Origin: Larix kaempferi
Taxonomy: Eukaryota; Streptophyta; Pinopsida; Pinales; Pinaceae
DNA length: 64,000 bases
Assembly (NCBI GenBank): GCA_027924585.1
Contig: BSBM01000372.1
Coordinates: 32,110,001-32,174,000, forward strand
Direction: 5' to 3'
A program made the position numbers and the translations under genes. Position 1 is the stretch's first letter; each line of letters starts with the position of its first letter. The notes below the pieces were generated by a model. The model was not told the DNA's origin. It saw only the letters and a program-made list of their open reading frames with translations, and made no database searches. Positions 20,464 through 32,179 of this stretch are shown here, in pieces.

Positions 20464-22250
20464 TGGTTCTGATTCAAGCTTATGAGATTCTTCCAATAAC
20501 GGGAATTGATGAGTAAGGTGGTCTCCATTACAAAGTTTACAAGGGAATTTGACTTTCCTACGCTATTTCTTTGCCTCACGAGCATTAGTATTTTGTTTAG
20601 GTTTATCAATATTACTCTCTCCTCTCTTATTTTTATTATTTTTTTTCTTTTTCCCACCAGGATGTTGTTTTCCTTTTTGATTTTCCTGCACAGTTTGTAC
20701 AAAATATTTTTAGGGGGAAGGAGAGGAAGCAATAGTTTTTGCTCCTGCTGTAGAATGTTGGATAAACGAATTCTTCATTTGATTACTAACTTTTTCTGCA
20801 ACAAAGTATCAAACAGAACCAGCTATGCCATCATCATGTGGCCTTGACTTGGGTTTTGACGGGATTGAACTAGATATCGGTTGCACTAGGAATGATTTCA
20901 TATAAAATCCTAGATTGAGAATAGATCAAGTCTAGTTGTTGGGATTTAAAGATGAAGTTACCCTTAAAGTAGAAACATCCTTGGAAATGTAAGGAAACAA
21001 GGATTTAAGGAACCATTCTAACAAAAACTTAGGGAGAATATTTTCCTTAATCAACCTCTTCCACCTTTGCCATTCTTGGATATGATCTGAGATATGAGTG
21101 GCTCTATTTTTTCTAAATTGAGATAATAGATCAATGCATGGCATAATGGATAGGAAGTTGAAAATGGTTCAAGAACATAATTTCTAATCATGGAAGCAAT
21201 GATAAGATGAACTTGGCAACTCAATATACCATTTCACAACAACTCTAGTGAGTGTGCATTGAAATAGTCTCAATCGGATAGAGTCATCATTAAGCAAGTT
21301 AGAAGAACACCATAAATGAAATGTTGTAACATGATCTCCAGGATCTTCATCAATTTTACTTTCAAACTTTGGAATGTCTGAAGGAAGTTTGGTTGGAACT
21401 AGAGGCCACCTTGGGTCATGACATATTGGGACATTCATTAATTTTGATAAGTTTGGAAAATTTAAAGTTTCTATAAAAGGAAGTCTCGAGTTTTTTGTGG
21501 AAAAAGTGTTCGAATATTAACCTTGCAGTGGGAAATTCTCACTACCAATATTCCCAAAATACTGGTAGAGGTTTCCCCCTTCCATGGAATGCGAAGTAAA
21601 TGCTCCTTGAAAAGGATTCCAATGGTTGTACAAAGGATTTCCCCCAGCAGGATTACCCTGCTTACAATTTGAATGGGACTATGAAATATTTCCCCCACCT
21701 GGCATTCTAGTGGAAGGTATAAAATTACTACCTTCCCCACTAAGTAGTGAAAAGAGAGTAGATCGAGCAGGCATGGAGGATGATTGAAAACCACCCACAT
21801 TGAATTCCAACTTGTAAATGGGTTTGCACTTGAAACATGTGCAGTAAATTGGAAAGGTCCACTCCCAATAGTGGGAAAGGATAGGGGAATATGTCCTCCA
21901 TTCCATGTAAAACCTTTAAAGGGTATACAAGAACCATTCAATCTAGTAGTAGGAATTTGAAACAATGTATTAGAAGTCATTGGAAAGTTGGGCATATTCA
22001 TAGTTGACATCCCATATGTAAAGGAACTAGAACCAAAAGGTGAATATAATGCATCACTTGTAGATTGAGTAACCACGGAGCCAAAAGGTAAAGTACTAGT
22101 ACCAAATGTAACAACAATATATGTACCTACTATTGTTGCATTTAACATCTGAGTGCTAAAATGAGGAGGAGATAATCCTTCGACAACTATAGTTGAAGTA
22201 AGAGTATGTAGATCACCTGATCCTTCTCCTGTACTATCCATACTCAATCA
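20464..22250 (-). pseudogene. Gypsy gag of the host element
   Basis: Starts at an ATG near 22247 with a 258-codon frame rich in Ser, Thr and Pro (MSMDSTGEGSGDLHTL...). Across shifts the retrotransposon gag core follows: LPSDIPKFESKIDEDPGDHV and RLRLFQCTLTRVVVKWYIEL (21400-21230), then RATHISDHIQEWQRWKRLIK and LLEWFLKSLFPYISKDVST (21110-20970). A zinc-knuckle remnant reads KFPCKLCNGDHLTHQF (about 20503-20550), with the last Cys replaced by Phe. The knuckle spacing is the same as in the plus-strand element's ORF. Several frameshifts make it non-functional. It is cut at 20463 by the inserted element. Confidence 0.8.
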
Positions 22251-24341
22251 TCTACTTATACCATATCTACATGTTCCTTGTTCAACAAAACTTGGAATTC
22301 GCACTAGAACTAGGTCACTAGGTCCAGTTGAGGGAGGGTTGAAAGGTCTAACAAATCCTTCAACTTGAATATATTCAAATCTAGTGGTGTCAGGTGCAAA
22401 AGTGTTGATTCTTATAAGTTTTGGTTCACTGAGTAAATCAATAGAACCTATTGGCTCAGAAGATCCAACTGTGAATAATCAATGCCTTTAAGGAGACGGT
22501 GGAGGATCCACTCTAATCGGAGGAATATTTTATATCCTCTTAGACTAATGGAGAGGTTGGTATTCCACCCTTAGAATATGTATAAAGTAAGTTAAAACCT
22601 AAGGCCAACCAAAACATAAAGATAAAATTACTAGTAAAAGGTCCTAGGGATATCAATTAAGCAAATGACTGGCCTTTTGAAGTTGAGTACAGGTTTATTA
22701 GTTCCTGCAACCAAACAACAAAAGTAGACAAAACCGTTACCAAGGACTCCATTAATAGCCATTGTTGGTGCAATTTTCCCAATAAGTATGGGCCACCCTC
22801 CAAGGGTACTATTTTTTTGGCTCAACGTCTATTTCAGGTACCACACGAAGCCCATGCAGTCGCTTAGGAAATCCTAATACAAGCAACTAATGACACCAAC
22901 TCGCAGTTAGTGTCTGGGGGGATAGTGGACGGTCGGGATCGTACATACATGAAGAGTAACTAAGCTAGAAATCTCAAAAGTACTAGCACCGCAAGGGGCC
23001 CAAGTTGGTGCTAGTGAAATCCCCATACACGCAAAATCCCACAAATTCTTAGTTAAGTATCAGAGGGGTAATCTCTTCAACCTAAACTCACACGACCTCG
23101 TTCTTAACTCCAGTTTTAGTGGAGATTCCTAGCCACACCCTTACAATATTGGATTTTCCTATCCTAAGGACAAACACCTAAGTTTCACAGCTTAATAGCC
23201 CTAGAGAGTTTGCTTCCACGCTAGTTTGAAGCTCTATCCCTAAGCTAATTGATGGACCCTATAAAATAAATGTCTAGTAATTTTTAAATTTACGAGCTAT
23301 TATTTAGTCAAAGGGAAGTGGAAGTGCAACTAATGACGTGTTATGAATCTTACAAGAAATAAACACTATAAAGATAGAACTGCATATAAAACAAAGAAAT
23401 ATATTTTACTGTTTTTTAGTGATAAGCTATGCTTCTTTAATGGAACACTTTTTAGACTGTTTTAATATTTTCACTTTTCATTTTAATAAAATTTTCAATC
23501 AAATGAAAAACATCGCAACTTTTATTTTTCTTTCAAGATTGTCAAATAACCAATTTCAAGAACTCAAAACAACAAAAAGAAATTTATCTTTCTCTTTTTT
23601 CTAATTTTTAAATTTTTTGCTTAATATTTTGCAAGAAAAATAAAGAAGTATACAAATGTTATAAAATTTTGTTTCACCTAAAGAAAGAAGCATAAGTGAG
23701 TAAGGAAATAAACAAACAAATGAAACTTCCTTTTAACAATGTCTTGAAAGAAACAATCAAAGAAAAAACTTACAACTAAAGCAAAACTTTTTATTTTTTT
23801 TCTTTGATGATACGAATAGAAATATAAAAGAGGACATCGAACATAAATCCTTACAGAATTCAGATTGCTAAGCAATTCTACAAGCATTCCAAACAAAAGA
23901 AGAAGAAGAAGAAGAAATCTTTGGCAAAAATCCTAAACTGAAAAACTTTTCTTATGATTTATGAAATAGTTAATTTTTGGAAAGCAGAGCAGTTACAGAA
24001 TTTCAAAGTCGAGTTAAGATCAATCAAACCCACATTTCCCATTTTTGAAAGGAAACAAACTGAAAAAATAATAAAAAATAGGTCATGCGTGCCCTGCCTT
24101 AAGACAGTTCATGTATATGCGCTCTAGCAATGTCTAATGCATGTATAAGGAGAAAAACAAAGAAAAACAAAAAAAATTGCACTCTACAAGACATATACAC
24201 ATTTGTATAGTTTGTGGCTCGCATATACATGTGGGACAAAACAAAAATTCAATCTCATGCATCCCACAACCTATATTTTTCTTCATATAAGGGTTATAAT
24301 ATGAAAAGATACTAATCTATAAAAAAAAGATTCCAAACAAG
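22251..24341 (-). other. Leader of the gypsy element, no gene recognised
   Basis: Between gag and the small LTR element. A 64-codon frame at 22631-22825 (minus) could be part of the gag leader but has no recognisable motif. A (GAA)n run sits at about 23899-23917. The remainder is AT-rich. Confidence 0.45.
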
Positions 24342-24649
24342 TACACTGAAGCGTAAAAGCTTCTTAACCGCAGTAAATACTTCTAGAATGACCACAAATA
24401 ATTTGAAGCCCACATTTCGGGGGTAATTAAGATATTGATAAAATATATGATAAGATGATTACAATGTAATGAGAGGCCCCGTATAAATACAATTCCAAAG
24501 GGCACCTTTAATGGTTGTTCACAAGAGTTATGTCTCTTGGATGATTATTGTTAATTACTATTATTACTATTATTACTTAATATTTATATATTTTAGGTTT
24601 GTTACATTGCCTTCCCCTTAAGGGAAGCTTTGTCCTCAAAGCATTGTTG

Positions 24650-25862
24650 AAGACAAGGGTTATGCCTGATTTTTTGTTTGAACTATCATCTCTAGATCCT
24701 TTCTTTTAGTATTTGCAACACTTGAGGAAATGGGGCGATACGAGTTACGAATTCCACAGAAGAACTGTCGCATCGTTTCTGATGTGGTCCATCCAAGATC
24801 TATTTTTATCGGAGCTATTTGATCGCTTTGTGGGATGGGTCTTTTCGTTTGTTGCTTAGTATGTTGATTTGATGTTCTTTCATGTCTGGCATCGTAATTC
24901 CTTGGTGTATGTTCATTTTGACCCTGTCGTTGGTCAAAATGATGTTTATAATTGGGGTGTCGATAAAGGGTTCTTGTTATTTGTTTTTCTGCTGGTTTGA
25001 ATTCTTTTTGAATTGTGATGAAGACTGAATTTGAATTTATGTCTGCTTCCTCAACTTGATTTTGTTTTCTGGAGAGTCTGGATGCTTCCTTCTAGATTTG
25101 TGCTACTTTGTTCTCCAGTAGATTGTTATTATTCTGAATTTTCTCGAACCTTTCATCTTGCGACTTTTTGTCCTCTTTTAACTTCTTGACTTGTTCCTCT
25201 AATTCTTGTTTAAACTTTCTGAGGTGTTGGTTTTCTTTTTGCTTTTCTAGTATTCTTCCTTCAAGGTCTTCATTTGAATGCTCCGTCTTCCGACTATGTT
25301 TTAGCTTCTTGATTTTGTAAGTAATGTCTTGTTATGAATTCTTAATCGAAATAGTTCTTCGGTATTGCTTCCTAATTCATCCTTAATTTTCTTAATTTCC
25401 AGCTTATGTGTCTTCTTAATGTCGTCATACTATTGCTGAAGTTTTTCCTTCTGTTGTTGATGTTGACATCTCTCTTATTCTTGATTTTCTAGCTTTCTAT
25501 GGGTTTGCATCAATTCCGTATTTTTATCCATGATGAGCTTGTTTAAGCGATTTATGTCATCTTCTAAATCGTTATTACTTCCATACGAAGATTCTTCGAC
25601 ATTTTTGAAGTTTCTGATTTTATCTTCCAGGTTTTGATTGTGGCTTCTTAGATGTGAAATTTCCTTATCCTTATCTAATAACTCATTCTGGAGCTCTCGT
25701 TTTTTTATTTTTTAATCTTTGATTCTCTTGTTCTGCTAAATGATTCCCCATTTATTGCTTTATAATTTCGAATTGAAGAACAATATTGGTTGCTTTAGAT
25801 TCCTTTAACTTGTTCAATGCTGCTTGTGACCATGATGTCATTTCTAATTTTGAATTCGCCAT
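24650..25862 (-). pseudogene. Coiled-coil ORF of the small LTR element
   Basis: From an ATG at 25862-25860 the minus strand reads MANSKLEMTSWSQAALNKLK, and after one stop and a frame change continues as ELLDKDKEISHLRSHNQNLE, DDINRLNKLIMDKNTELMQT, DIKKTHKLEIKKIKDELG and further Lys/Glu/Leu-rich stretches to about 24650. The spacing of Leu, Ile and Asn is that of a long alpha-helical coiled coil. It is the only coding remnant of its element. Several stops show decay. It may be a highly diverged gag-type assembly protein or a captured host coiled-coil fragment; I cannot tell which. Confidence 0.65.
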
Positions 25863-26279
25863 AATTCCTGACTTCGGACGATAACTTGGTCTTCTTTTGA
25901 ATTTGACTTCTTTGTCGAGTTTTCCTTTGACTTTGGCTTCTTCGATTTGTCGTCTTCTTATTAGGTTAAATAACCCTTTTTTTCCAAAATAATAATAATA
26001 ATAATTATTATTTTTTAAATAACAATAATAATTAAGTAATTAATTAATAATATAATTATATTAATGTTTTATGAACTATATATATAGGTTTTTTTTTTTT
26101 TCCAATTCTTTTTTTTTGGATTACAAAGAGTTCAAGCCTTGAGATAATAATAATAGTATTATTATTATTACTATAGTTATGTAATAATTATAATAAAAAA
26201 CAAGGTGTTTAATAAAATTAAATATTATTTAATAATATTTAAACCATGTACTCTTTTTAAGAAACCACGTACTTATTTG

Positions 26280-26450
26280 TTTTTACTTTTTGATTTTTTA
26301 TTTATTTATTCTTTTCTTTTTACTTCTTTGTTTTTTTTCTTTTCTTTTTCTTTCTATATTATCTTTTCTTTTTACTTCTTCTTTTACTTCTTTGTTTTTA
26401 CTTTTTACTTCTTTTACTTCTTTGTTTTTTCTTTTCTTTTTACTTTTTTT
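26280..26450. repeat. Low-complexity pyrimidine stretch
   Basis: Short words such as TTTTTACTTCTTT and TTTTCTTTT repeat irregularly; read on the minus strand they give a Lys/Glu/Val-rich frame. It lies in the leader of the small LTR element. Open frames here on both strands are products of the simple composition. Confidence 0.7.
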
Positions 26451-26807
26451 ACATTTTTGGGCCAAGGGTCGGATCGAGGCTCTGATGCCAATGAAGCATA
26501 AAAGCTTCTTAACCGCAGTAAATACTTCTATAATGCCCACAAATAATTTGAAGCCCACATTTCGGGGTTAATTAAGATATTGATAAAATATATGATAAGA
26601 TGATTACAATGTAATGAGAGGCTCCATATAAATACAATTCCAAATGGCACCTTTAATGGTTGTTCACAAGAGTTATGTCTCTTGGATAATTATTGTTAAT
26701 TACTATTATTATTTAATATTTGTATATTTTAGGTTTGTTACATACAAAAATACACAATAAATCAAACAAAAAGAACAAACCTTAAACTACCTAAAAATGG
26801 AGAAACT

Positions 26808-26825
26808 CCCCCAGTGGAGTCACCA
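26808..26825 (-). promoter_or_regulatory. Primer-binding site of the gypsy element
   Basis: On the minus strand TGGTGACTCCACTGGGGG matches the usual plant gypsy sequence with one change. It lies 4 bp inside the LTR edge at 26830, whose end on the element strand reads CTTGAAACA. Confidence 0.75.
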
Positions 26826-26829
26826 TTTC

Positions 26830-28867
26830 TGTTTCAAGATTATTTACTACCCTAGTGATCTTTGGGTGGGATCACCACAGAGCGATGCCCATAAAAAAAC
26901 CTCCTTAAAGATGCAATTCAAACATATTTATAGTTTTTAAATGATTTAAAACTAGAAGGAAAAATTGTTACTTGGAGTCCAACGGTTGATGAAGATCCTT
27001 GCTTCCAATATTTAATCCACAAATGTTCATGATAACCTGTAAAAAAAAAGAATGAACAAGAACATGGAAAACAAACTGCAAATATAATTGTTAAAATACA
27101 AATTGAATGCTTAAAACCATCAAGTTACATTTTTACACATTACAGGATAGGAAATAAAATTCTTTATATAAAATAACAACAAGATACAAGATAGGTTTCA
27201 CCTGTTCTCGGTTGTGGCACTGTTCTAAATTGGATCTACTGAGTTCCTTCTCCTAAGCCACAAAAATACACACATCCTCTGTGATCCAAAATCATGCCCA
27301 AATAAAAAAATATGATAGTTTCTTGGACATAAAGGTATGGAGACTACTGGAAATACAAATTTCCATATATGGAGGATTAATTTGCAAACCTAGGAATAGG
27401 GTTTATGGATTCAATATGCATAATATCAGCATAATTATGGTATGCTGCTCTCTCCTCCTTCTCCTCCTTCCCATGCTTTCCCTTTCCTCTTTTATACTTT
27501 TGGGGAGGTAGTTAGGGAAGTTCAATTAGTTATCTACGGGAAAGAGACAACTGAAGAACCATGAAATAGTTTTCATGTTTCCCGAGAATTTATTTATTTT
27601 TCTACCTTCAAAACATATCATCCACAGGAAATACACTAGCAGGGTGTGTATACACAGGTTAGTAATGCATAAGGAGAATATGAGTAGGAAATTGGGGATT
27701 TTTGAAGGATTTAATTGAGAAGGGATAGGGGAATTGAACCATAGAGGGACAAGGAAATTTTCAAAGATGGATATTAGACAAAATAATCATTTTTACGTGA
27801 TGTGCAAAATATACTATAACAATTTTAATATGAAACAAGATGAGAAAAACACTTAAAAAGATATAATTCATAAACTTGTCATGCACGATTTAAACTGTGT
27901 AGAGCAATATCAATTTTTTTTCCTCAACATACATTCCTATTATTGTGAATTATTCAGAAAAACTTGTAACTATAAAGCCTTATAAATGTCTTAACATACC
28001 CAGTACAAGTGTAAACCATGGAGATATAATACTAGAATACTTAAGAAAAAACATGATTGCTATGCTCTTCATCCATATGTTGTCCATCCTTGCTATTTGC
28101 TACATAGAATCCTATTTAATCCTCTTCGAACCAACATAGTAACATAGTGTACATGGTGTAACCTTGTGCATATGTAAAAGCCAAAATAAGATTTAATCTA
28201 TTAAAAAAGAGTGTTGAAAAATATTAAATCTTATAACAATAGTATATTATTAATATTTTTAAAATGTCTGTAAAAAGATCTTCACACGCACACATAATTT
28301 ACTACATATATTTTTATTGCTATTTCTATTTTAAAAAATCATATAAACCAAATAATCTTACTCATTCAAAACATGAAACATTAAGTTTTGAGACTTATCT
28401 CTATTTACATACCACTTCTTTTTAGCCTTGACTAGAATGTTGAAGTAGTATATATACAATTAGATCTATAATTTTAAATATTCAACATCACATAGCTTGT
28501 TCAATTACTATAATAAATATTACAAATTTGATGTAATTATGATTTGGTAAATTTTATGTAATGACATACATCTAAAAAAACAGAAATGATAAACTCGTTT
28601 CCAAAACCTTACACATTTACAAAATTCTAAATAAAAACTATGTCACCTCCTTCAATGTTCTATATTTAGCATAAAATTTCTCAATAAGACACCCCATAAA
28701 ATGACAATACCATAACCTTGGAATTTGAAATTGGAGGAGTGACAATGGGCACATGCAAGGAATGGACAATACAATATTATGATAAAAAATAAGCATTGGA
28801 CAATGCATTGTAAATGACCATATACGTTGGCATATATAAAATTAATGCTACACATCCAATTTCTTCT
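26830..28867 (-). other. Presumed gypsy 5' LTR and unassigned AT-rich sequence
   Basis: The left edge is an LTR end (see the primer-binding site). How far the LTR reaches to the right could not be determined. No coding sequence recognised; short frames at 27281, 27945 and 28652 carry no motif. Confidence 0.45.
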
Positions 28868-29070
28868 TGTTAAAGTATGGTAATTACTCCTGCTAGTTTT
28901 TATTGACCAGTCAAGAATTTGTTAGCTTTGTGTGAGTCCTGAGATTAACATAATCAAATCTAGACAACTAGTTGTTAGCTAGATGTTTCTAGAGAAGTCT
29001 ATATTGTTTATTTAACCGATTTATAGAGTGATGTGTGCCTTTGCTTCTGAAATATAATATGGTATCAAAG
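28868..29070 (+). repeat. Copia LTR and primer-binding site
   Basis: A candidate 190-bp LTR opens TGTTAAAGTATGG at 28868. At 29060-29070 TGGTATCAAAG follows, an initiator-Met primer-binding site with one change. A copia gag lies downstream in the same orientation (30574), supporting the assignment. The right LTR edge is not a clean CA. Confidence 0.6.
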
Positions 29071-29294
29071 TCGTTCCTCTGAAAACTTAACATGGTGTTA
29101 TAGCAAGATTAAGATCCCTAAGAAATTATCAGAGCAGGCGTAAGCCACTTCAGATATAAGAGAGAAGGAAGAGTAGATACACCACTTCAAAGAAAAAGGA
29201 GGCCATGCATTGAGATCTTCTTGTGAGGTGTGAAGCTCTCCAGCAGGAAAATATGATACAAGAGATACCTAGCCATTGTTTGAAGTGAAGATGA

Positions 29295-30215
29295 GAGTGG
29301 CATGCTTAAGACTCTTTAACAACTTGGAGAGCGAGTTGATTAAAAAAATAGAGCAATATTAAGATCCTGAAGAAATCATAGTGACAGGCTTAAGACTCTT
29401 CAAAGAGTGGAGAGATAAATGATTAAATAAATCAGAGTGAAGGGTTTAATCCTCTTCACAGAGTGGAGAGCATATCGATCAAAATAAGAGAGCATATTGA
29501 TTGGATTAGATCAAGTAAGTTTCTTCAAAATTTGAAGAGAAAAATAATTCTGTGATGAGCCAAGGAAATCAGACAACATGAGGGTATTCACCATTGATGG
29601 ACTGAGCCAAAGAATCCGCTTGAATGATTAGAGTAGTTCGTGCGCCAGAATAAAAAACTCAGATATGAAACACGTAAACTATTAAGTGATTTGATGACTA
29701 AGATCAATTAATTCCTTGAATATTGATGACTAAAAAGAGTTTCCCAGAAAGCCTGAAACTCATTTTGACAAAATCCCGAAAGCATATTGAAGGAAATCCC
29801 AAAACAGCCTTTGGAGAAGAAATATCGAATACCCATCGGAGAAAAGATTGAAGACCCATCGAAGGAAAGTATGAAAGGACACCAGAGAAATGTTTGAAAG
29901 GATATTGGAGAAAAGTTTGAAAGAACGTCGGAGAAAAATATGAGAGCACGTCGAAGAAAAGTCCGAAGAGGCATCGAAGGAAGTCATGATATCACATTAG
30001 AAGAAGCCCTAAATTTTTTATTGGAGGAAGTACTGATAGCACATCGAAAGAATATGAAACGAACATCAGAGAAGGTCCTGATACAATATTAGAGGAAAGC
30101 CGAAAAAGAACATCGAAAGGGATCCCGAAAGGATCATCAAACTTGAAGTTCCATAAAAGCATCAGAGGAGATCCTTACATAGCATCAGAGGAGGATTTCG
30201 ATAGTACTCTGGATG
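29295..30215 (+). repeat. Minisatellite-like repeats in a copia leader
   Basis: Two blocks. At 29295-29480 the phrase TTAAGACTCTTCAAAGAGTG recurs three times with drift. At about 29755-30215 a 23-30 bp unit, consensus CATCGGAGAAAAGTTTGAAA, recurs about 15 times with much variation. The opposite strand is open in three frames here because the repeats lack certain codons, so those frames are not genes. Position is between primer-binding site and gag of a plus-strand copia element. Confidence 0.75.
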
Positions 30216-30573
30216 TCATAAACAACCGAGGTTTAATAAAATGGTCCTCTATTTTAGCAGAAGTTGATAAGGCACCATTGTTAAAATAGATGCCTAGGAT
30301 GCAACCAAATTAAAATGCATAAATTTAGAAGCCCATAATGAAGCCAAGTGAAAAGAGAACGTCAATAAATAGTAGATCCCAAAACCCCCAGATAGAAGAG
30401 AAGGGATGAAGCCCAAATTGAAATAAGAGAGCATACATATTGCATTAAGGGGGCACACTTATTAGATGCAACATTACCCAAGTCTCACTCTATTTTTTTA
30501 GGGGGTGATAAGGAAGGAAGGACAAAGTACTAAAGAGAAAGAAGACGAAGGCTGAAGTCAACCATATTAGTGT

Positions 30574-30957
30574 GTGGATGAGATACCAAGAGAAACCATC
30601 ATGGGTAATCAAAGAAGAATCAAACAACTTAGGAGAAAGAAAAAAAGAGTAGAAGAAGAAACTACAGAGAAAAATGAGCAACAACTAATGGGATATTTCT
30701 CAAACAATTTTTATTTCCCACCACCAGTCTTCACTGGTAACAATTATGATATATGGGTTATTAAAATGAAGACCAATTTATGCATAGAATATGTATGGGA
30801 CATTGTATTGAAGGGGTGTGAAGAAGCCATCTATGAGAAACATTAGAAGAATATTGATGATGTAGCATTATCTCTCATTTGACAGGGCTTGGATGAGAGA
30901 ATCTTACCTAGGATTGAAGAAGCAAAAAGATCCAAGGAAGCTTGGAGTAAAAGGTTC
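30574..30957 (+). pseudogene. Copia gag N-terminus
   Basis: A 90-codon frame holds the basic, Glu-rich leader RRKKKRVEEETTEKNEQQ and then PPPVFTGNNYDIWVIKMKT, the hallmark opening of copia gag. After a stop at 30844 the same reading continues as NIDDVALSLI, a stop, GLDERILPRIEEAKRSKEAW, the next gag block. The coding similarity ends at about 30957 where AT-rich sequence leading into the polypurine tract begins. Confidence 0.8.
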
Positions 30958-31000
30958 GGAATATTTTCTTGCTGGGCATATTTTGAATTTAAAATAGCAC

Positions 31001-31032
31001 ATATGCGTTATGTATCATTACATAACACATAT
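31001..31032. repeat. Hairpin bounding the polypurine tract on the left
   Basis: ATATGCGTTATGT (31001-31013) and ACATAACACATAT (31020-31032) pair with one mismatch around a 6-nt loop. Confidence 0.75.
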
Positions 31033-31049
31033 ACGTTATAATTTTACAA

Positions 31050-32095
31050 GGGGGGGGGGGGGGGGGTTAGGGAGAGGAAGAGAGTCAGGGGGTTGGTAGA
31101 GAGGGAGAGAGAGAGGGGCTAGAGAGAGGGAGATATACATGGGGTTAGGGAAAGGAGGAGAGAGAGAGGGGTGTGGTTATATTTAGGGATGGGGGTTAGG
31201 GAAAGGTGGGGGTTGGGGAAACGTGTTTATGTGTATCTATCTCTCCATCCTTCCCTAACCCATGCTCTCTATAATGTCTTCTCTCTATAGAGGGAGAGAC
31301 AGAGGGGGTTTTAGGGAGAGAAAACGAGTTAGAGAGGGTAGGTTATGGAGGAGGGGAGAGACAAAGACCCATAAACATGTAGAGAGACAAAGAGATGGGG
31401 GGTTAGGGAGAGAGGAAGAGATAGAGAGGGTGGTTTAGGGGAGAGAGAGAGTGGGGGGGGTGAAGTAGAGCGGGGGAGGGAGATATAGGATGATTAGGGA
31501 AGAAAGAGAGCGAGAGAGAGGGAGAGAGAGAGAGTTGGGGGAGAGAGAGAGAGTTGGGAGGGGGGTACGGGTTTAGGGATTATTAGGGTAGTTAGAGACA
31601 AGGGGGTGTATAGGGTGGGGGAAGAGACAAGGAGAGGGAGAGATATATGGGGGGGTTGGTAAGTGGTAGGGGGAGGGGTATTAGGTGAGAGAGAGAGGGG
31701 GGGTTAGGGGTAGGGGGGAGTAGGGGAGAGAGAGAGGGGGGGTGGAGGGGTTGGTTATGGGTAGGGAGAGTATGAAATGGCTTAGGGAGAGAGAAGGGGG
31801 TTAGGGGTAGTGAGAGTGAGAGTAAGAGTGTGTGTGAGAGAGAGAGAGGTGGAGGTTCTTAGGGGGTTGGGGAAGAGAGAGACAGATGGGGGTTAGGTGG
31901 AGGTTCTTAGGGGGTTGGGGAAGAGAGAGACACATGGGGGTTAGGTGGAGGTCGAGGAGTAGGGGAGATAGAGAGTGAGAGGGGGATAGTGAGGGATGTA
32001 TACATAAGGAGGGATAGGGAGAGAGAGAGTTATTGAGGGATACATAGAAGGAGGGAGGAAAGGAGAGAAGGAGAGGGAGGGATGGAAATTTAGGG
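31050..32095 (+). repeat. One-kilobase polypurine (G/A) tract
   Basis: Begins with 17 consecutive G (31050-31066) and continues for about 1.05 kb with G and A, mostly GAGAGA and GGTTAGGG/GGGGTTAG words. A 47-bp unit (31849-31895) is tandemly duplicated (31896-31942). A pyrimidine-rich segment at about 31222-31285 is the same kind of sequence in opposite orientation. TTAGGG and TTTAGGG words occur but not in regular tandem order. There is no coding signal. It replaces the rest of the copia element whose gag ends at 30957. Confidence 0.9.
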
Positions 32096-32121
32096 GTATA
32101 TAAAATGTCCTACAAAATGAA

Positions 32122-32179
32122 CATGCATTTTGCAGTTATAAAACAAGTGTGTGTTTTGTAACTACAAAATGCGTGCATG
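32122..32179. repeat. Hairpin bounding the polypurine tract on the right
   Basis: CATGCATTTTGCAGTTATAA followed by AAC pairs with GTTTTGTAACTACAAAATGC plus GTGCATG, with a few mismatches or bulges, around an 8-nt centre. Confidence 0.75.

Larger units (their letters stand above)
24347..26742 (-). mobile_element. Small LTR retrotransposon carrying a coiled-coil ORF
   Basis: Direct repeats at 24347-24606 (260 bp) and 26492-26742 (251 bp) are the LTRs; on the element (minus) strand they begin TGTAACAAACC and end GCTTCA. Next to the right LTR, TGGCATCAGAGCC (rc of about 26478-26490) is an initiator-Met primer-binding site with one mismatch, and next to the left LTR AAGGGGAAGGCAA is a polypurine tract, so the element runs leftward. 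Flanks tacac (24342-24346) and tacaa (26743-26747) are a probable 5-bp target duplication with one change. The 1.9-kb interior has no protease, RT or integrase; it encodes only the coiled-coil protein below. It sits in the leader of the gypsy element. Confidence 0.85.
6330..26830 (-). mobile_element. Large minus-strand Ty3/gypsy element, nest host
   Basis: Pieces in consistent minus orientation make one gypsy element: 5' LTR edge at 26830 with its primer-binding site at 26808-26825, leader, gag (22250-20464), pol (12160-8831), an extra RNase H (8640-8330), and a fragment of the 3' LTR at 6330-6403 that repeats 26830-26893. Two younger elements interrupt it: a plus-strand non-autonomous element between gag and pol (12173-20463) and a small LTR element in the leader (24347-26742). 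LTR outer limits could not be fixed because the two LTR copies share only about 63 clearly alignable bases. That gag and pol are halves of one element is inference from orientation, domain order and the nested insertion. Confidence 0.6.

Noticed and set aside
26205-26571. Hydrophobic plus-strand frames resembling a membrane protein
   Set aside because: Phe/Leu/Ser-rich translation of a low-complexity TTTTTACTTC tract.
29704-29987. Three overlapping minus-strand open frames
   Set aside because: They arise because the minisatellite lacks stop words on that strand; no motif and repeated Phe/Ser composition.
31050-32095. Interstitial telomere
   Set aside because: TTAGGG and TTTAGGG words are scattered among GAGA repeats without tandem order.
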